Source: Planctomycetaceae bacterium
GTDB taxonomy: Bacteria; Planctomycetota; Planctomycetia; Planctomycetales; Planctomycetaceae
Reading direction: 5' to 3'
NCBI GenBank assembly: GCA_016795145.1
Contig: JAEUII010000328.1
Location: 1-48,375 of the forward strand
DNA length: 48,375 nucleotides
This document shows, in pieces, positions 35,167 through 42,640 of the stretch. The notes beneath the pieces are model-generated. The model did not search any database. It was not told the DNA's origin and saw only the letters and a program-made list of their open reading frames with translations. A program made the translations under genes and the position numbers. Positions within the stretch are counted from its first letter, which is position 1, and the number at the start of each line of letters is the position of its first letter.

Positions 35167-36654
35167 TCAGTCCTCCATTCGGCTGTGCGCGGTTTTCCAG
35201 AGGAACTTCGCAAAGGCCACGAACATCAGTGCCGGAAGCAGTGTTGAAAAACCGCGATATAACAGCGAATACACTGCCCCCTGCAGTCCGATGAGTCCGG
35301 CGAACACCGAAAGGCTGCCAAATCCCATAAACAGCAAGTCGATGGATCCCTTTTTCCAGTAACACTTCTGGTGTAGGCAGCGAATGAGCAAACCGCCAGC
35401 AACGAACGCCAGCAAAAGTGCCGCAGGGATCATCAGGGCAGGCTGCGTTCTGCTGAAGAACATCATCACTGCGGAAACAATAGTCACACCAATGGCTACG
35501 GGCCAAAGGGACACAAACTGTTCACCGGCCGTGCGACGATCGACGGTTGAGTCATTCGGCGATTTCAAGCTAGGAGGTTGTGAGGCTGACTGCGATTGAA
35601 GAACGGGCTTCTGTTCTCGTTCTGTCCAGCCAGTGAGAACAAAGTGCCCCAATATCAAGGCCGGGTCGAAAACAACCTCACGTCTCACGATCGGTAGGGT
35701 TTCTTCATCAATTCTTGTACGAACTGGTTGATTCTGGAATGACTCCTCGCGAACTTTCGTACGAATGATCTGTTCCAGAATCAAGTGCCCCTCTAAAAGC
35801 AGCACATGTCGGCGAATCCACTCAGGAATGCGCAAGAAGAACTCACGGTGGTGATTTGGAATGCTGGAACCAGCGTCGTGAGGATCTCTTACTGTGACGT
35901 CGATCACGTGATGCTCATGACGTTCGATGGAATGGACGTTCTTTCCGCGAATTGCTTCGAAGTGTTCCGTGGTTACGGTTCGAGTGTCGTTGCCGTTATT
36001 CTGAGTCCTCTGTTTTCTTGACTTCTTGCGGCCCGTCTCAGTTTGGCTCACAACATGTTTAAAGAAGTTGAGCTTGCAAATTCGTTCACCGGGGACTTCA
36101 AGGAGCCCCACCACATTTCGTTCGACCAGCAGATGCATGACCTCAACAAACTGGGATGCAAGTTTGACGCAGGCATCATTCAGCCAGCCATCCGCTTGTT
36201 GAACAATCAATTCTCGCTTCTTCGCCAAGAGATCGGAAGAAAGCAGCGCAGGCAATTCTGGCTCCCGCTTTCTGATCTGCTCCAGCAAAGGTCTTCGAAC
36301 TGATTCGACCGCTTTTGCCCTCGCCTGTGGATTCGCGCCACCTTCAATCTGGATCGCGTGGACACAGACGAGTTCAGCGAACTGACCAATCTCACGCTGC
36401 CTTTGGCGAATCAGTTCTTCTCGTCGACCGATCGCTCTGGCGAGGTCGACTGCGTCGGTGCAGTCAGACGGTGCCAGACTCGGAGCATTCAGTACAAGTT
36501 GTTCTCTCAGTGCCGAATAGATCGGCAGATGAGAGGTTGTCTGAATAACCTGATCAACCAGGACCGCGGAGTCAGGGGACTTGGAATAGGCTTCAACAAG
36601 TCTTGGAAGGAGCTTCCGAGCTTCGGCGGTAATCTGTTGCGGGTTGGCAGTCAT
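35167..36654 (-). CDS. Polytopic membrane protein, unknown (operon gene 1)
   Basis: 495 aa. First gene of a tight four-gene operon. The soluble N-terminal two thirds is mainly helical (DAVDLARAIGRREELIRQRQ) with a basic segment (GRKKSRKQRTQNN, about 230) and a beta-rich part (HHREFFLRIPEWIRRHVLLL). Four hydrophobic segments follow in the last 120 residues: SLWPVAIGVTIVSAVMMFF, ALMIPAALLLAFVAGGLLI, IDLLFMGFGSLSVFAGLIGL and FSTLLPALMFVAFAKFLW. There is no recognised family. It may anchor the complex formed by genes 2-4. Confidence 0.83.
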   Translation of the reverse strand: MTANPQQITAEARKLLPRLVEAYSKSPDSAVLVDQVIQTTSHLPIYSALREQLVLNAPSLAPSDCTDAVDLARAIGRREELIRQRQREIGQFAELVCVHAIQIEGGANPQARAKAVESVRRPLLEQIRKREPELPALLSSDLLAKKRELIVQQADGWLNDACVKLASQFVEVMHLLVERNVVGLLEVPGERICKLNFFKHVVSQTETGRKKSRKQRTQNNGNDTRTVTTEHFEAIRGKNVHSIERHEHHVIDVTVRDPHDAGSSIPNHHREFFLRIPEWIRRHVLLLEGHLILEQIIRTKVREESFQNQPVRTRIDEETLPIVRREVVFDPALILGHFVLTGWTEREQKPVLQSQSASQPPSLKSPNDSTVDRRTAGEQFVSLWPVAIGVTIVSAVMMFFSRTQPALMIPAALLLAFVAGGLLIRCLHQKCYWKKGSIDLLFMGFGSLSVFAGLIGLQGAVYSLLYRGFSTLLPALMFVAFAKFLWKTAHSRMED

Positions 36655-37234
36655 ACATCACCTCTGCCAACATTTTAATCTCCACAGGTGCCGTCAGAAA
36701 ACTGTCCAGATGCTGTTTTTCAGCGATCTTGGCATCCTGCAGATTGTGTGGTAGGAGGTCCGTTCCTCCTTTGCCGGGAGTCAGGCCGTGCGGCGTATCC
36801 CGGGAAACGAGCGATTCAAGGTTTCAGAGTGGCAGGTTTTAGAAGCAGGCCATTGACCCGTTCCGAAGTCCAAACGGATTTGAGCCATCAAGGATACTTG
36901 AGGCTGAAACCCGTATGGCCGACGGGGGATAGTGGGCTTTTTGGCATTCCTGGCAGTGTGAGCCGTTCCCCCACTGAAATCTAACGAACGCGGTTGAAAC
37001 TGCCTGGCCGGAAACGACTGCCGACCGAGTATGGGATTCGTTCCAAAAAAGGTTCGTCACGCTCGTTTCCGTCACCAAAAAACAGGCTGAGTTCATTCCC
37101 CTTTTGGAAAATCTGAAAACGATGAATCTTAAAAAACACTGAAAAAACATGACTGATCTTGCAAACCCGCAAAAGGGGAAGTACACCTTGAAATCACTGA
37201 GATTTGAGTGGTTTTTGCAGGATTCTGGGGCTTC
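36655..37234. other. Gap between unknown operon and tRNA fragment
   Basis: 580 bp with no convincing gene. It must hold the promoter of the four-gene operon at its left end. A minus-strand frame across 36839-37297 is an antisense artefact of the tRNA fragment (see rejected items). Composition near 37020-37200 is A/T-rich compared with the flanks, as often seen next to element ends. Confidence 0.4.
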
Positions 37235-37279
<45 letters not shown>

Positions 37280-37280
37280 G

Positions 37281-37322
37281 CCCCGGTGTCGAAACATTTT
37301 TCGACCCCGGGGTTATTTTTTG
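37281..37322 (+). terminator. Strong rho-independent terminator of the tRNA unit
   Basis: CCCCGG.GTCGAA (37281-37293) pairs with TTCGAC.CCGGGG (37300-37312) with one mismatch and a 6-nt loop, then TTATTTTTTG. It directly follows the tRNA 3' end, so it looks like the original host terminator. Confidence 0.85.
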
Positions 37323-37695
37323 CGCTCAACTTTGAGCCCCACCAAAAGCGTCGCCGTATCCCGCTTTCCCGCAACAACTTGCGATGAGCGTCGCCCTCGG
37401 TTCGGTGCCTCTCGTGTCAAACAGAGACACGCCGAAGCTGATCTCTTCGAGCGTCTCGGCCCGTTTGAGAGCGATTTGTCTCTCCCATTCAGAGACACTA
37501 CCGGCTCGGGTTATGACCCCCACTGGCTTCACTAAGCAGTTTCGGATTTTCCAAATCGCATTTCGGGGTTATGCGACCCGGCGGTTATGCCACGCGCCCG
37601 ATGCGCGTGACTTCGTTCCGATCTGTCGACGAAGTTAGGAAGGATTGGTATCGTTGATCAATCGATTCTGACACATCTCGAATAGGTCGTGAACC
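37323..37695. other. Gap right of the tRNA terminator
   Basis: About 370 bp without an accepted gene. A minus-strand frame at 37326-37532 gives a smooth sequence (WERQIALKRAETLEEISFGV, FDTRGTEPRATLIAS) but its stop lies in the terminator and no ribosome site was seen. It may be a remnant or a repeated noncoding element. The rest shows nothing clear. Confidence 0.35.
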
Positions 37696-37875
37696 ATGAA
37701 GAAAAGTCGAATAGAACAGATCATGGCCAGCTTGCCCGAGAAGGTCGACGTCGATGACCTTATTGAGCGACTGCATCTACTCGATAAGATCGAGCAGGCC
37801 GAAAAGCAGTTGGCTCGCGGTGAGGGAGTCTCGCATGAAACGGCAAAACAGAGACTGAGCCAGCGGCTACCATGA
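37696..37875 (+). CDS. Small antitoxin-like protein without a complete partner
   Basis: 59 aa, too short for most gene callers. Sequence MKKSRIEQIMASLPEKVDVD, then DLIERLHLLDKIEQAEKQLA and RGEGVSHETAKQRLSQRLP. The pattern (acidic helix, IERxxxQ, G.SHE.A..RL) fits the short antitoxins that pair with RelE/ParE-type toxins. An ATG overlaps its stop (ATGA) as usual in such pairs, but the next frame closes after 11 codons (MIQITPMLSKF), so the toxin appears lost. No strong Shine-Dalgarno site upstream of the start. Function by pattern only. Confidence 0.55.
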   Translation: MKKSRIEQIMASLPEKVDVDDLIERLHLLDKIEQAEKQLARGEGVSHETAKQRLSQRLP

Positions 37876-37919
37876 TCCAAATCACTCCGATGCTTTCGAA
37901 GTTTTGAGGGTGGTATTCT

Positions 37920-38159
37920 GTGTCAGACGTTCAGCAGAGATACGACAAACTGATTGATGAGATGCCGATCCACGTCAAGGTGGCTCGCGCGGCAGAGATG
38001 TTCGCATGGTCCCGCGACTGGATCATGCGACAGGTTCTTGCGGAGAAAGGCCCGATGTCGGAAGAACGACTTCGGCTGGAAATCGCAATGAGGATGTACG
38101 GCCATGAAGAGCCTGTTCGGCAATTGATTGAGAAAGCTCTGAGTCATGTTGCCACATAA
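37920..38159 (+). CDS. Small unknown protein, GTG start
   Basis: 79 aa. GAGGGTGG lies about 7 nt before a GTG at 37920. The sequence reads like a compact helical DNA-binding or regulatory protein: DEMPIHVKVARAAEMFAWSR, then DWIMRQVLAEKGPMSEERLR and MRMYGHEEPVRQLIEKAL. The WSRDWIMRQ stretch could be a recognition helix. It is 44 bp after the antitoxin-like gene. I do not recognise a family. Confidence 0.6.
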   Translation: MSDVQQRYDKLIDEMPIHVKVARAAEMFAWSRDWIMRQVLAEKGPMSEERLRLEIAMRMYGHEEPVRQLIEKALSHVAT

Positions 38160-38270
38160 GACTAAGACCTTTCGCAACACTTTCGCACATTGCATAGGAT
38201 TTCTTTGGCTGCTTGAGGTTCGTCACCACCTTACCGGCGGATTCGTCAACGTCTTGTGGGGTGATCGATA

Positions 38271-39464
38271 ATGGACGGGAACACAATCACTCGCGAAGAT
38301 CTGTACGAAGAAGTTTGGTCCACTCCCATTTCGAAATTAGCTCCCAAGTACAACCTGTCCGACGTTGGCTTTGCCAAGTTGTGCAGACGATGCCATATTC
38401 CGCTCCCGCCCCGTGGTTACTGGGCGAAACTCGAAGCTGGGCAAAAGATCGAACGGACGCCGCTTCCAATAGTTGAAGAAGAAGAGGAGATTAGAGTCCA
38501 CGTGCCGGACCCCGCAGAAATGGCAATGAAGGAGAAGGCCAGAATGGAAGTAGAAAAGCATGAAGCTCAACTACCCAAGATCGAAATTGCCGAAACCCTG
38601 CGTGGCTGCCACCAACTGGTCTCCACGACGAATGACGCGTTTCAAGGGGCCAGGAAACGCGACGACGGTTTGCTGCATTCCCCCGACGGTAGTCAGCTGA
38701 GCTTGCTTGTGAGCCGTGAACAACTTCGTCGGTCGCTCCTCGTAATGAGTGCATTGTTGAGAGCATTTGAGTCACTCGGTCACAAAGTCAGCGCTGGACC
38801 AAAGATCGAAATTAATGGCCAGTCAGTGACCCTCGCAATTCGAGAAGCAACCATGAAGGTGGAGGAAGAGTTTGACGCGTCGAAGGAATCTATTGAGGGC
38901 CGTTACGATTTCTTCACCGAGCGAAAACGAAAGAAGCAAGTTCCGAGCGGCATGTTAACGGTGGCGGTTCCAGAGGCAGATGCATATTGGGCGACCGGCT
39001 GCAGAAAGCAGTGGAAAGATACCAAGACTCATCAGGTCGAGAATTGCTTGAACGCGATTGTTGCCGGAGTACTGGCAATTGCAGAGAAAAAGCTGGAGCA
39101 CGAACTCAAGGAAAAGCAAGAAGCCATCAGAAAGGCTGAGGAAGCAAAACTTCAACGCCAGCAAGCGGCAGAGAGGGCAAAGAAGCGAGAGGAACAGAAA
39201 CAAGAACAACAAAAGCTGGAAGGTTTGCTTGCGCAGGCAAGTGACTTGAAACATAGCCGAGAGATCAGAGAGTTTGTCATCCACGTGCGGCAAGCGCACG
39301 AAAGCCAAGGGGCGAGCATCGATGCGGAATCCGAATTAGGTAAGTACCTGGCATGGGCTGAATTGCAGGCCGATCGATTGGACCCAACCATCAATTCTCC
39401 GAAAACGATCCTTGATGAAGTAATTCCTGACGACCCCAGTGTCTCTTCTTTTCGCCATTGGTAG
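38271..39464 (+). CDS. Unknown protein with HTH-like N-terminus and coiled-coil
   Basis: 397 aa. ATG at 38271, with a GGGGTG stretch upstream. The first 65 residues are distinctive: TREDLYEEVWSTPISKLAPK, then YNLSDVGFAKLCRRCHIPLP and PPRGYWAKLEAGQKI, which looks like a helix-turn-helix with a conserved proline/Gly tail. The middle (about 110-260) is mixed, and a strongly charged coiled-coil follows (about 265-325: KLEHELKEKQEAIRKAEEAK). I have seen such N-termini in unnamed conserved bacterial proteins but cannot give a function. A DNA-binding role is inference. Convergent with the recombinase gene and followed by the stem at 39598-39625. Confidence 0.75.
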   Translation: MDGNTITREDLYEEVWSTPISKLAPKYNLSDVGFAKLCRRCHIPLPPRGYWAKLEAGQKIERTPLPIVEEEEEIRVHVPDPAEMAMKEKARMEVEKHEAQLPKIEIAETLRGCHQLVSTTNDAFQGARKRDDGLLHSPDGSQLSLLVSREQLRRSLLVMSALLRAFESLGHKVSAGPKIEINGQSVTLAIREATMKVEEEFDASKESIEGRYDFFTERKRKKQVPSGMLTVAVPEADAYWATGCRKQWKDTKTHQVENCLNAIVAGVLAIAEKKLEHELKEKQEAIRKAEEAKLQRQQAAERAKKREEQKQEQQKLEGLLAQASDLKHSREIREFVIHVRQAHESQGASIDAESELGKYLAWAELQADRLDPTINSPKTILDEVIPDDPSVSSFRHW

Positions 39465-39563
39465 ATCATGGGTAGGCAAGCCAACAACTTTGAAGAACTA
39501 ATACCTCTGGTTGACTTATGCCGTGCTGGAAAGTTATTCGAAGTACAAGCGTGGATTGGAGAT

Positions 39564-41063
39564 TCAAAACCTGTAAATCCGACTTTTCTTCAAATCGAGC
39601 CGTTCGACGAAAAAGTCGAACGGCTTTCTCTTTGTGGTGACTAGAGTTACGTCGCTCACCTGCCGGTTCAAACAGATCGAATCCAGGATCTGGCGACGAG
39701 CCGTGGTGTTTGAACCTCGCCAAATCTCGGCCGCCTTTTGGCACCAGTCGAACACCGCCAGAACCGCCTTCCCGCGAGCCGGGTCCACGTCGCCCTGGGC
39801 GTCGATCTCTTCGGTCACGCGGGCCGTGTCGGCCTTGAGTTCCGCCGTCTTCGCCTTGAACGCATCGTCGTCCACAGTCCCGGCCAGATACGCGTTCAAG
39901 AGCCGATCCTGCATCGCCACCAGTTCGGACTTCCGTTTGGCCAGCGTGGCTGCCCGACGGCGCTGATGCGACAGAAGATCAGCCAGGCTTTCTTCCAGCG
40001 TCGTGCGGAACCACGCTGCGATTTCCGGCGTTGGCAAACGCAATCGTGCCAGATCTTCCACAATCGCCTGCTCGAGTTCATGTGCCTTCCAGCGGACCGT
40101 CGGATGATCAAGGCCAGGTGCATTGTTGGCGCAGCGATAGTAGATGTGTTCCCGGATGCCTCCTCCCTTCAGTTTGCGGCGGATCCTTTCGCCAGTCATC
40201 GATTGCCCGCAGAAGGCACAGGTGAAGAGACCGCCGGCCAGCGGGAACTCCGGATTCCCCGTGCGACGGTTTCGCCCCTGAAGAATGTTCTGGCACTCGT
40301 CGAATGTGGCTCGATCGATCAATCGCTCGTATCGACCCTGGTACACCTGCCCGTGCCGATGCAGCTCCCCGATGTAAAACCGGTTGTTCAGAATGTAGGC
40401 CAGTGCCGAGCGGTGAAAGCGATGCTGGCTGGGGCGAAACGTATGACCTTCCTGATGCAGTTGCTCACCGAGGCTTTTGAATGTATGGCCTCCGCCAGAA
40501 TACAGTTCGAAGATCCGTTTGACGGTCGGAGCTCGCTCGGGATGCGGTTGAATCGGAGCGTCGCGGTCGTTGGTGTTGATGTAACCGAATGGGGCGAGGC
40601 CCGTGGGCCAGCCCTGGCGAACCTTCTCATCAATTCCCTTCAGCACTTCGGAACGCAGATTGTCGCTGTAGTACTGGGCCACCGCCGCCATGACGTTGAA
40701 CGATAATGCCCCCGCAGCACCCGGCCCGAACTGATTTTCCACGAATGCCAGTTGTACACCACAGGCATCTTCCAGTTCCTGCAGCCGGACGGCATCCCGC
40801 ATGTTGCGACAAACACGGTCCAGCTTGTGGCTGAGGATCGCCTTGATCTTTTCCCGCTTTGCGTTCGTTTTGACCCACGCGAACATGCTGTTGAACGCGA
40901 CCCGTTCCGCGCCACGTTTCGCTGATTCTGCCACGACGAACTCACGCACCACATGCCAGCCAGCCTTCTGAGCCTTCTCACGGGCAGCACGCAATTGTGC
41001 GTCGATGGAGTACCCTTCACGTTGTTCACGTGAAGAGACTCGAGCCCAGATCACCACATTCAT
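39564..41063 (-). CDS. Large serine recombinase (site-specific)
   Basis: 499 aa. GGAGG lies before the ATG at 41063. The resolvase catalytic domain spans about 1-150, with the nucleophile in WARVSSREQ (S10) and RVAFNSMF, LDRVCRN and FNVMAAVAQYYSDNL. The recombinase domain (about 160-280) includes GLAPFGY and ALAYILNNRFYIGELHRHG. A zinc ribbon follows (FTCAFCGQSM ... YYRCAN), then a coiled-coil (about 365-425) and a C-terminal segment. This matches large serine integrases/transposases that do not need a tRNA site. It is probably the integrase of the element to its right on this strand. The start overlaps the upstream gene (ATGA). Confidence 0.93.
   Translation of the reverse strand: MNVVIWARVSSREQREGYSIDAQLRAAREKAQKAGWHVVREFVVAESAKRGAERVAFNSMFAWVKTNAKREKIKAILSHKLDRVCRNMRDAVRLQELEDACGVQLAFVENQFGPGAAGALSFNVMAAVAQYYSDNLRSEVLKGIDEKVRQGWPTGLAPFGYINTNDRDAPIQPHPERAPTVKRIFELYSGGGHTFKSLGEQLHQEGHTFRPSQHRFHRSALAYILNNRFYIGELHRHGQVYQGRYERLIDRATFDECQNILQGRNRRTGNPEFPLAGGLFTCAFCGQSMTGERIRRKLKGGGIREHIYYRCANNAPGLDHPTVRWKAHELEQAIVEDLARLRLPTPEIAAWFRTTLEESLADLLSHQRRRAATLAKRKSELVAMQDRLLNAYLAGTVDDDAFKAKTAELKADTARVTEEIDAQGDVDPARGKAVLAVFDWCQKAAEIWRGSNTTARRQILDSICLNRQVSDVTLVTTKRKPFDFFVERLDLKKSRIYRF
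39598..39625 (+). terminator. Terminator embedded in the recombinase 3' end
   Basis: AGCCGTTCGAC (39598-39608) pairs perfectly over 11 bp with GTCGAACGGCT (39615-39625) around a 6-nt loop, then TTCTCTTTG. It would stop plus-strand transcription from the 38271 gene. On the minus strand it codes for the end of the recombinase. Confidence 0.7.
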
Positions 41064-41320
41064 ATCTTTCCTCCTGCTGCATTCAGCAGCGTTTCTGCCA
41101 ATCGTCGTACGTTTACCAGGATTTCAATGACCTCCGAATCCGATATCTCACGTCCGTAAGCTCGCGACCACACACGGCGAGTCTCTGCAAACAACACCTC
41201 GGAAACCCATGGATGAAAGGACCGAACACCTTCCGGTTCAGTCGTCTCATCCGCTGACGCCAATTCACATTGCGTTGAACCTGAAGTTCCTTCCATGACA
41301 GCCATCCTTCCCAAAACCAT
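41060..41320 (-). CDS. Small protein coupled to the serine recombinase
   Basis: 86 aa from 41320; starts at 41305 and 41296 (behind GGGAAGG) are also possible. The stop overlaps the recombinase start (ATGA), so the two are translationally coupled. The conserved-looking half is FHPWVSEVLFAETRRVWSRA, then YGREISDSEVIEILVNVRRL AE. Charge and helix content fit a small accessory protein. Such small genes often precede serine recombinases; a directionality or accessory role is inference. Confidence 0.65.
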   Translation of the reverse strand: MVLGRMAVMEGTSGSTQCELASADETTEPEGVRSFHPWVSEVLFAETRRVWSRAYGREISDSEVIEILVNVRRLAETLLNAAGGKI

Positions 41321-41405
41321 GAAGTGGGAAACGCTGGGGATGGGTCGGTGGCTGGATGGCTGATTTCATCAATCGCGTGTTGGGTCGGACGGTTGTCTCT
41401 CACGT

Positions 41406-41744
41406 CTATTCGTGGCCCGCTGCAGTGAATTGTCCCCGGTCGACTTTCCTGAACCGGGCTTCTTTCCCCTTTGCATTGATCTCTCGCAGGATCGATGCAT
41501 AGAGCGTCGCGTGGGGTGTCTTGCCGCCCGGGCTGGTCCACAATCCCTGGGCGGTCATGGCTTCGACCATCGCCTGGCAGTTCATCGGCTCTTTGGATTT
41601 CGCCAGGATCCGGACAGCGGCGTCGATCTGGCTAATTTTCTTCGTTGGTTCCGTGGCGACCGGCGTGGCCTTCGGTTTGGTCTCTTTGGCCTTGGCGGTC
41701 TTCGTGCTGGCGGGTTTGGCGGTCGTGGTCTTCTTCGTCGTCAT
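41406..41744 (-). CDS. HARE-HTH (winged-helix) protein with histone-like basic tail
   Basis: 112 aa. The first 34 residues are Lys/Ala/Thr/Pro-rich (MTTKKTTTAKPASTKTAKAK), like a DNA-binding histone-type tail. The rest is a winged-helix of the HB1/ASXL (HARE-HTH) kind: KISQIDAAVRILAKSKEPMN, then CQAMVEAMTAQGLWTSPGGK and TPHATLYASILREI. It probably binds DNA as a nucleoid or regulatory protein of the element. It lies upstream of the recombinase pair on the same strand. Confidence 0.83.
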   Translation of the reverse strand: MTTKKTTTAKPASTKTAKAKETKPKATPVATEPTKKISQIDAAVRILAKSKEPMNCQAMVEAMTAQGLWTSPGGKTPHATLYASILREINAKGKEARFRKVDRGQFTAAGHE

Positions 41745-41831
41745 GGATCTGGTCCCCGTGTAAGAAATGGTTGGCTGCCATCATCAGGCCCGGCGAACCA
41801 CCGCCGGGCGACGCCCGCAGGCGTTTCGGCG

Positions 41832-42149
41832 TTAGTGTCCGAATAAGTGTTCCGCGATCCCGGCAGCCAGGAAGTCCACAATCTCTCGGGCGATGTCGGT
41901 CGTTGGTTCTACATCCCAGCCCCGGTCGAAGTTCGCCACCACCTGACGGTCCGCCTGGCGTCGCAGCCAGAGTTTGCTGATCCGGCTGGTTCCGAGTTCG
42001 TACTCTTCGCTCTCGGCGTGGTCTGCAAAGACCAGGACCTGGAAGGTATGGCCCGCGATCGTTCCGCTGACCCAGGTGCCCAGGGCGTTGAGTTGTCGGC
42101 CTTCCGTTTTGGTGATCTTCAGGTCGTATGCGATATCGTTGTCGGTCAT
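41832..42149 (-). CDS. Small unknown protein of the element
   Basis: 105 aa from the ATG at 42149. The open frame continues to 42620, but that part runs through repeat DNA and reads as low-complexity. GAAAG lies about 10 nt upstream, a weak site. The protein is soluble and balanced: LNALGTWVSGTIAGHTFQVL, then ESEEYELGTSRISKLWLRRQ and DFLAAGIAEHLFGH. It is often seen as a small gene near primase-like genes of such elements, but I cannot name it. Confidence 0.65.
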   Translation of the reverse strand: MTDNDIAYDLKITKTEGRQLNALGTWVSGTIAGHTFQVLVFADHAESEEYELGTSRISKLWLRRQADRQVVANFDRGWDVEPTTDIAREIVDFLAAGIAEHLFGH

Positions 42150-42640
42150 CGTCGTGGTCTTTCGTTCAAAAGGTCGTTGGTACGGAACGACCACACAGTT
42201 ACCTCGGGCTCGGGAACCACATCCAGCCATGTTTCCGAGAATCTGGCTGAAATTCGCAGTCTGGGATGAATCTGTCGGACTCCGGACAAACGGAAGAAAC
42301 TGTGGTTTCCCTTGCGACTGTTCCCGATGGCCTATCCTGCCCAGATTCCGGGCGGAGTACCTATTCGGAAACTTCTTTCTTCTTTCACCCCCTCTCACAC
42401 GCGGCCTCACGCGTACGCGCGCCTGCATCGCATGGGTATGGGTAGGGGTGAAAGAGAGAAAGAAGTTTAAATACCCTATTCCTGCGACCGGGGGTGAAAG
42501 AAGAAGGAAGTCAGACACCTGTGTTTCCCGGTGTTTAGCCGGGACTTCTTTCCCTTCTTTCACCCCAACTTTCTTCACCACTTCTTTCACCTTCCTTCTC
42601 GGAATCGACCCTTCATTCACCTGTTTTGTTGAGTTGATGT
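42150..42640. repeat. Noncoding segment with inverted GGGGTGAAAGAAG-type repeats
   Basis: No gene accepted. Five related units occur: inverted orientation at 42369-42391 and 42543-42566, direct at 42445-42468 and 42490-42512, and a shorter one at about 42569-42600. Shared core: GGGGTGAAAGA then AGAAAG or AGAAGG. Units at 42490-42512 and 42543-42566 can pair as a long stem, with an inner stem CCCGG...CCGGG in the loop. A palindromic CGCGTACGCGCG lies at 42409-42420. The position near the primase-like gene could mean a replication origin or a two-way terminator. Confidence 0.6.

Noticed and set aside
37326..37532. Minus-strand 68-codon frame with FDTRGTEPRATLIAS
   Set aside because: No ribosome site and it runs into the tRNA terminator; could be a remnant, not enough to call.
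37872..37907. MIQITPMLSKF as the start of an IS66-type TnpB gene
   Set aside because: Only 11 codons, not enough to tell a toxin from a transposase start.
39564..41063. Serine recombinase as the enzyme that used the tRNA-Met site
   Set aside because: Large serine recombinases do not usually insert at tRNA 3' ends; a tyrosine integrase left of the window is more likely.
42150..42620. N-terminal extension of the 41832-42149 gene
   Set aside because: It reads through the inverted-repeat DNA with low-complexity sequence; the ATG at 42149 is better.
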